Source: Defluviitaleaceae bacterium (lineage in GTDB: Bacteria > Bacillota > Clostridia > Lachnospirales > WRAX01). From it: 14,426 nt of DNA. Each line of letters starts with the position of its first letter. The first letter of the stretch is position 1. The stretch covers positions 1-14,426 of the forward strand of contig WQSI01000037.1 in assembly GCA_009787945.1 (NCBI GenBank). The letters run 5' to 3'. Position numbers and translations under genes: made by a program. Below the pieces are notes generated by a model that saw nothing but the letters and a program-made list of their open reading frames with translations, did not search any database and had not been told where the DNA came from. This document shows, in pieces, positions 1 to 7,300 of the stretch.

Positions 1-90
1 CCCGACCTTGACTATTTGTTTTATCGTTTTGGCAACAACCAAGCGGGAACTGTGATTAAAAATGGGGTAGCAATTACTATTGCAGGTTAA
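1..90 (+). CDS. 3' end of an unidentified protein (partial)
   Basis: The first frame is open from base 1 to a TAA stop at 88-90 and encodes the last 29 residues of a protein, ending in GTVIKNGVAITIAG. The short beta-type pattern with alternating hydrophobic residues would fit the end of an extracellular or beta-rich domain, but this is too little to assign a family. It is in the same orientation as the next gene, 340 bases downstream. No convincing terminator hairpin with a T-run follows it, although GC-rich palindromes from position 150 onward could serve. I do not recognise it. The call as coding is tentative, because a 29-codon open frame at a window edge can occur by chance. Confidence 0.5.
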   Translation, partial: PDLDYLFYRFGNNQAGTVIKNGVAITIAG

Positions 91-144
91 CACATACCTT
101 TTTACCATCACTGTGGCGTGACGGCGCGAGGGATTACCCACACC

Positions 145-170
145 TTGTAGGGGCGCATATTATGCGCCCG
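145..170. repeat. GC-rich palindromic repeat, copy 1
   Basis: A 25-base segment (145-169) is identical to 1068-1092. Its core is a near-perfect palindrome: the arm GGGCGCATA (151-159), a single T, then the reverse-complement arm (161-169). Both copies are in the same orientation and lie on either side of the cyclodeaminase-family gene. It resembles the short dispersed intergenic palindromes common in bacterial genomes. No T-run follows directly, so it is at best a poor intrinsic terminator. Confidence 0.85.
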
Positions 171-187
171 CTAGCCCTGCGCCTTTC

Positions 188-213
188 CCGTCATTGCGGG
201 CTTGACCCGCAAT
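188..213 (+). repeat. Hairpin repeat element, forward copy
   Basis: An 8-bp perfect stem, ATTGCGGG (193-200) pairing with CCCGCAAT (206-213), closes a CTTGA loop and is preceded by CCGTC. A related element lies in reverse orientation at 266-291, with the same CCGTCA flank and CTTGA loop but a different, still fully paired stem. From memory this resembles widespread GTCATTGCGGG-type intergenic repeats; I have not checked it against any collection. Confidence 0.7.
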
Positions 214-265
214 CCCATCAGTAATAACAAGACCCTACAGTATGGGGCTTGGAACAACTGACGAG

Positions 266-291
266 ACCCCGCATCAAGTGCGGGGTGACGG
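266..291 (-). repeat. Hairpin repeat element, inverted copy
   Basis: The arms ACCCCGCA (266-273) and TGCGGGGT (279-286) pair perfectly around a TCAAG loop, followed by TGACGG. Read on the minus strand it has the same flank (CCGTCA) and loop (CTTGA) as the element at 188-213, but a different stem that still pairs at all eight positions. The two copies lie head to head, about 50 bases apart. Confidence 0.7.
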
Positions 292-349
292 GGTTGGGGT
301 GCGGTATGACGGGGTTGGGGGCGCGGTATGACGGGTTAGGTTATGGGAT
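286..349 (+). repeat. Short G-rich tandem repeat, about three units
   Basis: Units begin with TGACGGG at 286, 307 and 329, giving periods of 21 and 22 bases. The first two are nearly identical (TGACGGGGTTGGGG followed by a GCGGTA end); the third is degenerate. The first unit grows directly out of the flank of the inverted hairpin element, suggesting local duplication of its TGACGGGG edge. The plus strand carries many G-runs. No protein function is implied. Confidence 0.65.
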
Positions 350-430
350 AGGATGGTTAAAGCACAAACCCACAACGGTTATAAACATTGGAAGTACAAC
401 AATCACAAACACAGAGGAGAGATTACAAAC

Positions 431-1063
431 ATGCAGTTAATAGACATGAGCGTAACCGATTTTATGAATAAACTAGCCAGCAAAGAGCCAACCCCAGGGG
501 GAGGTTCTGCGGCGGCATTGTCTGGAGTTATGGGGGTGTCACTTGTGCAAATGGTGGCAAACCTTACCCTTGGGCGGAAGAAGTACGCTGACCACGAAGC
601 CTTGATGGATGAGATTTTGAAAGAAACCAAAGGCTTGCATCAAGGTTTGCTGGAAGCTATTGACAATGATGCAGAAGCTTACAACCAGGTGTCTGCCGCC
701 TTTGGTATGCCAAAGGAAACCGATGAAGAAAAAGACATTCGCGCTTCTGCCATCCAAACAGCCACCAAAAACGCCACCGTTTCGCCATTTACTATTTTGA
801 CCCAGTGCCTTGGTGCGCTAAAGCTTGCTCACAAGGCAATTGGCACAAGCAACACCAACGCCGCAAGCGACCTTGGAGTTGCGGCAACCGCCTTGCTTTC
901 AGGAGTTAGCGGTGCTTGGATGAATATTCTTATTAACCTGCCTGGGATAAAGGATGAGAATTTTGTTAAAGACATGCGTAAATGGGGAGAAGAAGGCGTT
1001 ACAGAGGCTTCCAAACTTTGGGAGGACATCAACAATTACGTAATGTCAGAAATTAACCAATAA
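431..1063 (+). CDS. Cyclodeaminase/cyclohydrolase family folate enzyme
   Basis: Predicted 210-residue cytoplasmic protein of the formiminotetrahydrofolate cyclodeaminase C-domain family, which also includes the clostridial methenyl-THF cyclohydrolase FchA. Members act on the N5,N10 one-carbon bridge of tetrahydrofolate, either deaminating formimino-THF in histidine breakdown or hydrolysing methenyl-THF. The diagnostic glycine-rich loop PTPGGGSAAALSG is at residues 20-32, the rest is largely helical, and the length matches stand-alone members. The frame is open upstream to 353, but ATG 431 is chosen because it follows an AGAGGAGA ribosome binding site and because family proteins begin shortly before PTPGGG. 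No histidine-utilisation or formate-THF genes are beside it, so which of the two reactions it performs cannot be decided. The gene converges with the CNBD gene and lies between two copies of a palindromic repeat. Confidence 0.88.
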   Translation: MQLIDMSVTDFMNKLASKEPTPGGGSAAALSGVMGVSLVQMVANLTLGRKKYADHEALMDEILKETKGLHQGLLEAIDNDAEAYNQVSAAFGMPKETDEEKDIRASAIQTATKNATVSPFTILTQCLGALKLAHKAIGTSNTNAASDLGVAATALLSGVSGAWMNILINLPGIKDENFVKDMRKWGEEGVTEASKLWEDINNYVMSEINQ

Positions 1064-1067
1064 AATA

Positions 1068-1095
1068 TTGTAGGGGCGCATATTATGCGCCCCCG
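1068..1095. repeat. GC-rich palindromic repeat, copy 2; possible bidirectional terminator
   Basis: The 25 bases 1068-1092 repeat 145-169 exactly. The arms GGGGCGCATA (1073-1082) and TATGCGCCCC (1084-1093) form a 10-bp inverted repeat around one T. It fills the 34-bp gap between two convergent genes, ending three bases before the CNBD stop codon. On the plus strand a T-rich stretch (CTATTTTTC) begins about nine bases after the stem, and on the minus strand an A/T-rich ATATTTTATT follows. This could stop transcription from both sides, but neither T-run is ideally placed, so the terminator role is an inference. Confidence 0.7.
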
Positions 1096-1097
1096 TT

Positions 1098-3383
1098 CTA
1101 TTTTTCTAAAAATTTCATCTGGTCTTGCAACTCTTGCGGAACAGGCTTGCCCATTTTCTCCACCTTTTGCATCATATTGGCTAGCTTTTGAACAGCTTGC
1201 TTATTTTGCAGGTTACGAAGCTTTAGCGGCTCGGAGTATTGAGGGTTGGTTGCCAGCCTTTCTCGGATTTCTTCAGGGAAAGGGCAATACATTGCCATAA
1301 TTTTCCTTGCAACCTTATTAAGCCTTTGGCTACCGTTACATTCGTACATCAGCCAGTCAGTATAATTATTTACAAACACAGCGCGGTAAACATTGCGGGC
1401 GCGCATAATTTCTGTTTTAACAGAGGATTTTGCATCCATAGACAAATCCTTGTTATTGCGGTAGAATTGCAAGTAAGTGAAATATTCACTGGTAAGGGAT
1501 GGGTAGGTGGCATCGGACCAGCGCGCACCTTGAACCCGCTTGCACATTTCCCAACGGAACTCGCCCGCCAGGCGTATCAGAGCCTGCTTTAAATCTTCTA
1601 AGTAGAAGATGGGCAAGAACATACGGGCATTTGTGCCTCTGTTGCGGCCTTCAATTTCCTGCCACAAAGCCCCGCGAACCCCTACATTCGGCATTAAAAT
1701 AAAGTTCGGCATGATGCTTATATCCAGCTGGGTGGAATTAATTTCAAGCTCAGGGTTGCTGTACACCACTTCGCGGTTAAATGCGGAAAAGTCTAAACTC
1801 AAAATTTCCTCCATAATATCAGACAACTTATCCGCCGTCACAAGAGATTGCTTCAAACCCCTTTGCACATTGCTGTCAGCGAAAACGGGCACATAAGAAG
1901 TCACTCGCCCAAAAGTTATTTTGTTGCCGATAGGGAACACGCTTTCAAGCTCAAAACGCATTTTGCCTTCCCTGTCAGCCAACAGGCGTTTTTCCTCTTT
2001 CTCTGCCTCTGGACCATGGAGGCGTTTGGATTGGATAATTTCCTTAACGGTGCTTGCATAATCCGTGTCCAAATCCCCTTGGCTTGGCTCTTTATCCCCA
2101 TTATAGATGGCGGTGAGCCACTCTACAATGGTGTACACGCCGCGGCTTGGGTCGCCCTTATAGCTGTCAGCGATAGAGTAGAGATAGTCAGCGTTGTCCA
2201 TCCCCGCCAAAGCCGCGTCCATATAGCCAAAGTTAAGGAACATTTTAATAACCGTCGGAACATTGTTATCCCGCAGGCTTTTTAAAAACACTGGCGTGTA
2301 AACCTTAAAAAAGTCATTGGTTATTTCGCGGCGCATTCTATAAACATGGTCCTCTGTGCTTGTTCTATCCCTCACCAAGGTGAAATCATGGATATTGCGG
2401 GCGAAGCGGTTGGCATCCTCCTCTGCAATTTCAGAGTATTCCAAAATTTCATAAAGAGAATCCTTTAAATTCTGCTTCACGCCGCCTTCTGAATCACTTG
2501 GGGCATCAGAGAGAGCTTCTGTACCGCGTTTTGCCGCCGCCGCTTCTTCATAACCGCTCCAGCGTTCTGCAAGCAAAGCCTGGTCAGCCCCTGGCATACC
2601 CTGTAAAAAGTCACCAATTTGCTTAACAAGACCGCCTACAGCATCATCTGCCCCCTTAACGTTGATGGTGGCTGTATGAAGCTCAGAAACAACACTGAGC
2701 AAATCAGACCCTTCAGCACTTATAAATTTTAAGGCAATTTCTTCTAAATACTTTTTACAAGCAGCGGCAGATGCAAGCAACTGCCTAAAATGGGCAAAGC
2801 CTGTCCGCAAAAAACCAACAGAAATGCCAATGTCTGCAAAAAAGTCTTTAAATGTGGTTGCATCCATTTTGGTAATGGCGGGATAATAGTCATTAAGCCA
2901 GTCACCCAGACCATCCACCTCTGTAAGCGGCTTGATGGCATCAAGCCCTCCAATATCCTTTGCAGTAAAGGCATATAATGCGCAAAGTCTTTTATATTCA
3001 TCATTAGCAGTGGTCAAAAGCTCGTAAGCCGCCGACCCTTTGCGGGAAAAGACATACTGCAACTTGGACATTTCCGAAGCCTGGCGGCAAAGAGAGCCAA
3101 CAATCTTATTGGTCAAATCTTCACTGCTTTTTAAAAGCTTTTCCAAATCCCCAATAGACTCGTAATTGTTAACAAACGCCGTAACATCCGTTTCCGCCGT
3201 ATAAGTCAACTTAAACTCCCCATCATCAAATCCGTCAAGCCCAATCAAATCCCCCTGCCCAAAGGCAAACTTGCGCCCCAAAAACTGAGCAGAAACACTG
3301 CCTTTCGCCACAAACAAAATAGAATCCATCCTGTCCCCAGCAGACTTCAGCACCTCGCCTTGTTTAAATACCGTTAAAGCCAT
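1098..3383 (-). CDS. Large protein with N-terminal cyclic-nucleotide-binding-like domain
   Basis: Predicted 761-residue cytoplasmic protein with no signal peptide and no clear membrane segment. Residues 1 to about 100 have the cupin-like pattern of CRP/CNBD domains (VFKQGEVLKSAGDRMDSILF, then KGSVSAQFLG, then FGQGDLIGLDGF). The segment corresponding to the phosphate-binding cassette lacks the usual Glu and Arg ligands (GDLIGL, later KLTYTAET), so classical cAMP binding is doubtful. No DNA-binding helix-turn-helix follows; instead about 650 residues, mainly helical to around 480, end in a conserved-looking region rich in aromatic and basic residues (LMPNVGVRGALWQEIEGRNR, GEFRWEMCKR, PSLTSEYFTYLQFYR). 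I do not recognise this part. ATG 3383 is preferred because AGAGGAG lies nine bases before it; the upstream in-frame ATG at 3392 has no gap from that site. The ribosome binding site overlaps the toxin stop, so it is probably co-transcribed with the toxin-antitoxin pair. A regulatory or sensing role is only a guess. Confidence 0.8.
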   Translation of the reverse strand: MALTVFKQGEVLKSAGDRMDSILFVAKGSVSAQFLGRKFAFGQGDLIGLDGFDDGEFKLTYTAETDVTAFVNNYESIGDLEKLLKSSEDLTNKIVGSLCRQASEMSKLQYVFSRKGSAAYELLTTANDEYKRLCALYAFTAKDIGGLDAIKPLTEVDGLGDWLNDYYPAITKMDATTFKDFFADIGISVGFLRTGFAHFRQLLASAAACKKYLEEIALKFISAEGSDLLSVVSELHTATINVKGADDAVGGLVKQIGDFLQGMPGADQALLAERWSGYEEAAAAKRGTEALSDAPSDSEGGVKQNLKDSLYEILEYSEIAEEDANRFARNIHDFTLVRDRTSTEDHVYRMRREITNDFFKVYTPVFLKSLRDNNVPTVIKMFLNFGYMDAALAGMDNADYLYSIADSYKGDPSRGVYTIVEWLTAIYNGDKEPSQGDLDTDYASTVKEIIQSKRLHGPEAEKEEKRLLADREGKMRFELESVFPIGNKITFGRVTSYVPVFADSNVQRGLKQSLVTADKLSDIMEEILSLDFSAFNREVVYSNPELEINSTQLDISIMPNFILMPNVGVRGALWQEIEGRNRGTNARMFLPIFYLEDLKQALIRLAGEFRWEMCKRVQGARWSDATYPSLTSEYFTYLQFYRNNKDLSMDAKSSVKTEIMRARNVYRAVFVNNYTDWLMYECNGSQRLNKVARKIMAMYCPFPEEIRERLATNPQYSEPLKLRNLQNKQAVQKLANMMQKVEKMGKPVPQELQDQMKFLEK

Positions 3384-3397
3384 ATTCGACATCTCCT

Positions 3398-3643
3398 CTA
3401 CAATCCTTTGTAAACATCCCCGCGACTATCTATGCGCAAAACATGTATCACGGAACCTTCTAAATGAAATATTATACGTAAATCACCCACGCGCGTGTAT
3501 GATAAAGGCGGGCGATGATTGCCCTGTAAGCGACCAATTTTCCTATCAGGCAACTCGTTGACAGCTTGGTGGATTCGCAAGGCGGTTTTCTTGTCCTGTC
3601 CTCTTAAAAATTTTTGGGCAGGTTTGTAGTATTTAACTTCCAT
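3398..3643 (-). CDS. RelE/ParE-superfamily toxin
   Basis: Predicted 81-residue basic protein of the RelE/ParE toxin fold. Family features are the N-terminal strand (VKYYKPAQKFL), a helix pair with KKTALRIHQAVNEL (18-31), the central RVGDLRIIF strand (51-59) typical of these toxins, and the closing IDSRGDVYKGL with Arg74 and Tyr78 where RelE-type toxins often carry functional basic and aromatic residues. Most RelE members are ribosome-dependent mRNA interferases and ParE members target gyrase; the sequence alone does not separate them. It starts inside the end of the upstream gene (11-bp overlap), with GAGGAT as ribosome binding site, the usual tight coupling of antitoxin and toxin. The size is slightly below the usual 85-100 residues but appears intact. 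Confidence 0.83.
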   Translation of the reverse strand: MEVKYYKPAQKFLRGQDKKTALRIHQAVNELPDRKIGRLQGNHRPPLSYTRVGDLRIIFHLEGSVIHVLRIDSRGDVYKGL

Positions 3644-3863
3644 TTGGCATCCTCATAATTTGGTCAAACATTTCGTTGCCATCAATAAAATCCTCGGATT
3701 CAAGAATGGAGTAAAGCTCCGCTTCCTCTTCCGAAGAAATATATAAAGTCGGTTCGCCACCCTCTTGCTCCAAGGATGCAACGTAAAAAATCACTTTGTC
3801 CAACTCATAATCGGACATTTTTTGAACACGTTCTATAAGCAATTCGCGAGCTCCCATAGCCAT
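3633..3863 (-). CDS. Predicted antitoxin of the RelE/ParE-type pair
   Basis: Predicted 76-residue acidic protein, called antitoxin mainly from position: it directly precedes and overlaps the toxin gene. The N-terminal half (MGARELLIERVQKMSDYELDKVIFYVASLEQ) looks helical. The acidic C-terminal half (YISSEEEAELYSILESEDFIDGNEMFDQIM) suits binding a basic toxin. I cannot assign a DNA-binding fold. The frame stays open to 3938, but the start is placed at 3863 because GGAGG lies seven bases upstream and because the best promoter -10 (3892-3897) lies inside the longer frame, so a longer protein could not be made from that transcript. A second in-frame ATG two codons later (3857) is possible. Confidence 0.72.
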   Translation of the reverse strand: MAMGARELLIERVQKMSDYELDKVIFYVASLEQEGGEPTLYISSEEEAELYSILESEDFIDGNEMFDQIMRMPNGS

Positions 3864-3891
3864 AAAAGCACCTCCGATTTTTTCTTCTTCC

Positions 3892-3920
3892 ATTATAACA
3901 CCCCTCGCCAAAAAACGCAA
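3892..3920 (-). promoter_or_regulatory. Sigma-A-type promoter of the antitoxin-toxin-CNBD unit
   Basis: On the minus strand, TTGCGT (3915-3920), a 17-base spacer and a consensus TATAAT (3892-3897) predict a start near 3885 and a 22-base leader containing the GGAGG ribosome binding site (3871-3875). I see no other good promoter before the CNBD gene. A small imperfect inverted repeat (CTAA/TTAG) lies upstream around 3932-3945, too weak to call an operator. Confidence 0.7.
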
Positions 3921-3938
3921 CCAATTTTTGCCTAACAT

Positions 3939-4153
3939 AATTAGACAATTCCGTCAAATACTATATCCGCAAGCATTATAAAGCTTCATCCCAATTTCAC
4001 AAGAAGGATTTTGTTAAAATTATGTTACAAAGTAGCCTTTCCAGTAGACGAGGCACACCACTTTATGTTATCCTTTATCGACTGGCATATACAAGGTAAA
4101 AGCAAAATGTGTTGCACAAATGTTACAAGGTGGTTACACTTGCCGCTTTTGTG
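3939..4153. other. AT-rich spacer between divergent transcription units
   Basis: This lies upstream of the surface-protein promoter and of the divergent toxin-antitoxin promoter. It contains two ATGTTACAA words (around 4022 and 4119) and a possible secondary plus-strand promoter, TTGCAC with TTACAC at 16-base spacing (about 4113-4140). No gene or RNA structure is evident. It may hold regulatory sites for either side. Confidence 0.4.
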
Positions 4154-4182
4154 TTGACATTTGCAAAACGCCTTGGTACAAT
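4154..4182 (+). promoter_or_regulatory. Strong sigma-A promoter of the large surface protein gene
   Basis: A perfect -35 TTGACA (4154-4159), a 17-base spacer and a one-mismatch -10 TACAAT (4177-4182) predict a start near 4189. This leaves an untranslated leader of about 130 bases before ATG 4322, ending in a strong AAAGGAGG site (4304-4311). A near-consensus promoter with a long leader fits a highly expressed gene such as a surface-layer protein. I see no recognisable riboswitch in the leader. Confidence 0.8.
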
Positions 4183-4321
4183 GGCAGTGTAACCTTAAAA
4201 AAGGGCAATCTCAAATATGTGATGCGGCTCAACGTTTCCCACCGACAGCACGCGCCACACCTTCCTAAACCCGAGAACGTCCTTACAAAATCCAATTTTC
4301 TTTAAAGGAGGAATTTACGCA

Positions 4322-7300
4322 ATGAAATTAAAAAGAAGAATTGCGTCGCTGTTAGCTTTTGTTATGGCTTTCAGCTCCATCGCGGCATTCAGCGTTTCTG
4401 CTGATACTATCAACCCCACTTTTGTGCCGATAATGCCGTTTAATGTTACTGTTAACAGCACCATCGCTCAATTGCGCGAGGCAGCCGTTGAACTACGCGA
4501 TGACGTAGCTGCTTTGACTGCTACTGGTGGTCTTTTTGCAACCGAACCTGTTGCAGGAAGGTCTGTAGCTGCTCTTGCTGAAAACGCTGGTGCTGCGGCG
4601 AGTGTCTGGACTAACGCGCTTGCTGCTGCTGCGGGTGACACGGGCTTGACAGCCACTATAACTTCAATACAAGCCCTTATGACATTTGCCGAAGTTACTA
4701 CGGCTACCACCGTAAACGTAGCCAACGCTGTTCGTGCTGATATTATCGCTGCTAGGGCGTTGATTGACACCCTGCCGAACACGACGTCGTTTGCGACTGC
4801 TCTTACTGACATTAATGCGGTTACTGGTTCCGCTGCCATGCTGACCTGGATAGGTGCAGAGCCGTTTGGAGCTGCTACTCCTGACATTGACGCTGCGGAC
4901 GCTGACCTAGTTGCCCTTCGCGCATCCTTGGCTGCGACTGGTGACCTATATGAGGCTCACGATGAGCTTGGAACTGCTGTAGCTGGTCATGTTAACACTA
5001 ATCCTGCTGCACAGATACTTGTTCGTGCTGCTACAGTTCCTGGTTTAATGTTTAGTGCCGCTGTCCCAGCAACTGGTGATTTGACTGTTGCGCACCAAAT
5101 AGAAGCTAGAACTGAAATCACTGCTTTTGTTACTGCTATGGACGCTTTGATTGTTCAGTTGGACACGGCAGCTAACGTAGTTCCTGCAACTCCTGCGCAT
5201 CCTTATGCAGATGAAATTATTGCGGCTGTGTCTGCTATAATTCCATCACCTTGGGCTGATATCACTACTACGGAAGTTGCTACTGCTATTAACGCTCTTC
5301 CAAATGTAAGTGGCGTTACTGCTGGTATGATTACTGTAAACGTTCCAACGCCTGGCGTTGAAGGTTCTGTAGTTGTTGCAATTCCTGGATACCTAGCAAT
5401 CACTGTTGCTATCCCAGCTTTGCCTGCTGCCCAAGGAAACCTTGCTGCAGGTGCTAGAATACCTTTTAACAACCAAATGTTCCCTAACGGTTTTGGTGCT
5501 ATCAACTTGAACGTACCAGGTCGTTTGCATCTTGTTGACCGTTATGCCGCTGGTACTGCCATTGATGGTGCTCATGTGGCTCGCACTCCAGAAATCATTC
5601 ATGGTTCTGATGTAACCAACTTCTCTGTTACTATGGAAGGTTGGGGAGATAACCCATGGAACGTAATTAGACCTGATGCTACTGGAACTCCTGCGGCTAA
5701 CGCTGCGTGGTCTCCAGCACGTTTAGGAACTGATGTTAGAGGTTCTGTTACCTCTCCTGGTTCTTTGCCAGCGACTCGTCCTGTAGGCGTTGAAAATGCT
5801 TTCTGGGTAATTGGTGGAGCAAACATCATTGGATGGTCTGGATTCACCGACAACACTACTCTAGCTGGTGGTGCTGCTGCTCGTGATGAATTTGCTTTCT
5901 GGATGACCATCAGTGGTCAAACCATCGAAATTCAAAGACACAACACCAATGATATTGATGCTAACTCTGTACTTCGTGTACCACTAATTGCTTCTGGGAC
6001 TAACGCTCAATTGCGTTCTAACCCAACTGTAACTCAAACTCGTGGTGCTGCTGAAACCCTTGTTAACTTTGCTGGCGCAACTGGTCAAGCGGCTTTGGTT
6101 GCTCCTGCTAACGTTGTAACTGGCGAAAGAGAAGTTACTGTTACTGCTATTACAGTTCGTGTTCCTCACGGTGCTGCTACTTCTGGAAACCAGTTTGCGC
6201 TTCGTTTGCCAACTAACTTCCAATTTGTTTCTGTTGGTAGCGTAACTGCTAATGGAACTGCATGGCCTAATGCTGTTATCGAAACTCGCGTTTTCGAAAC
6301 AACTGAAGCTGACAACAACCTTGTTGTTCCAGGTGTTATAAGAAACGGTCAAATGGCTCAAAGTGTGGCTTTGGTTACAGTTGGACCATTAACTGGAAGC
6401 GCAATAAGCGGACCACATCTTGACATCGTTTTGAACAATGTTCGCATCCAAAGCGTTGCTCTACCAGGTCAAGCTCCAATTACTGGACAAGTAAATGTTG
6501 ACCTTCTACAAGGTGCTGGTCTTGCTGGCATCACGCCTAACAGAGCGCCTGCTGGTGCTTTTGCTGGTGGTCTTGGTGTGTCAACTATGCATGTTGCTAC
6601 ATTTAACGAGCGCGGCTTGGCTTTCAACACCGTAACTGGCGGTGCTGGAAACGTTCCAACAATTGTTGCTGGTTTCTTGCCTGCTGAAGGCGGTCAAGCT
6701 GGTGCATCTCATGCTACCGCTCACGAGCGTGGCACAGGACGTAACCAAACAACTGGTGCTGCTGCTTGGGGTAACGTTGCTTCTGTAGTTATCAGTGAAA
6801 ACGTGCCAGATTCTTGGTTGCGTCATGGAATCACTTTCACTCTTGTTGATGGTGAAGGAAATGTGCATCCAAGTGCAGCAATCAGAAGTGTTCAATTAGT
6901 TTCTGGTTTTGTTACTGGCTCTGGAACTGCAAATGCTACTACTCATCCAAATGCTGTAAATGCTAACTTTATAAACAGAACTCACCAAACTGGTGCTGGT
7001 GCTCCTGTTAACCCACATCAAGTTAACAACGTTGCTGATGGTTTCATCGAAGCAACTGGTGTTCGTGGTAACGCTTCCGTAACTTTCACTGCTGATGGTC
7101 GCGGAGTACACGTTTTGGGTCTAACTGGTAATGAGCCTAACAACCGTTTGCAACTTACTGCGCATTTTGCTATCACAGCTGATGTAAACTTTGATGGCGA
7201 TGTGTACATTGCTGCTACTTCTCAACTACACGGAACTAACGTTCACGCTTCTATGGAAGTTGACCCAGTTCGTGTTGCTGAAGTTCGCCGTGGTGTAACT

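Larger units (their letters stand above)
91..430. other. Gene-free intergenic region rich in palindromes and repeats
   Basis: These 340 bases hold no credible gene. They contain a GC palindrome (145-170), two hairpin elements in opposite orientation (188-213 and 266-291), and three imperfect copies of a G-rich 21-22 bp unit (286-349). Just before the next gene there is a possible -10 (TATAAA, 380-385) with only a weak -35 (TTAAAG, 357-362, spacer 17), so the folate-enzyme promoter is uncertain. An open frame running through the G-rich repeat gives a low-complexity Gly/Leu-rich peptide and lacks a good start. Confidence 0.7.

Noticed and set aside
286..349. Possible CRISPR-like array
   Set aside because: The units are contiguous, 21-22 bases long and degenerate, with no unique spacers and no cas genes in the window.
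249..440. Open frame of 63 codons with repeated GLG/TGLG residues
   Set aside because: It starts at a non-ATG codon without a ribosome binding site, runs through the G-rich tandem repeat and overlaps the real folate-enzyme start; composition follows the DNA repeat.
1239..2285. Plus-strand open frames of 67-145 codons opposite the CNBD gene
   Set aside because: They are shadow frames of a long coding sequence with no ribosome binding sites; the minus-strand frame has clear domain-like content and a coupled start.
3864..3938. Longer antitoxin start, including an ATG at 3893
   Set aside because: The TATAAT box overlaps the ATG at 3893, and the GGAGG site points to the start at 3863.
4120..4305. 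Open frame of 61 codons upstream of the surface protein gene
   Set aside because: It spans the TTGACA/TACAAT promoter and the untranslated leader, has no good ribosome binding site, and no family-like sequence.
4189..4321. Riboswitch in the surface-protein leader
   Set aside because: I could find no known riboswitch core or strong alternative hairpins; the length is equally explained by a stabilising leader.
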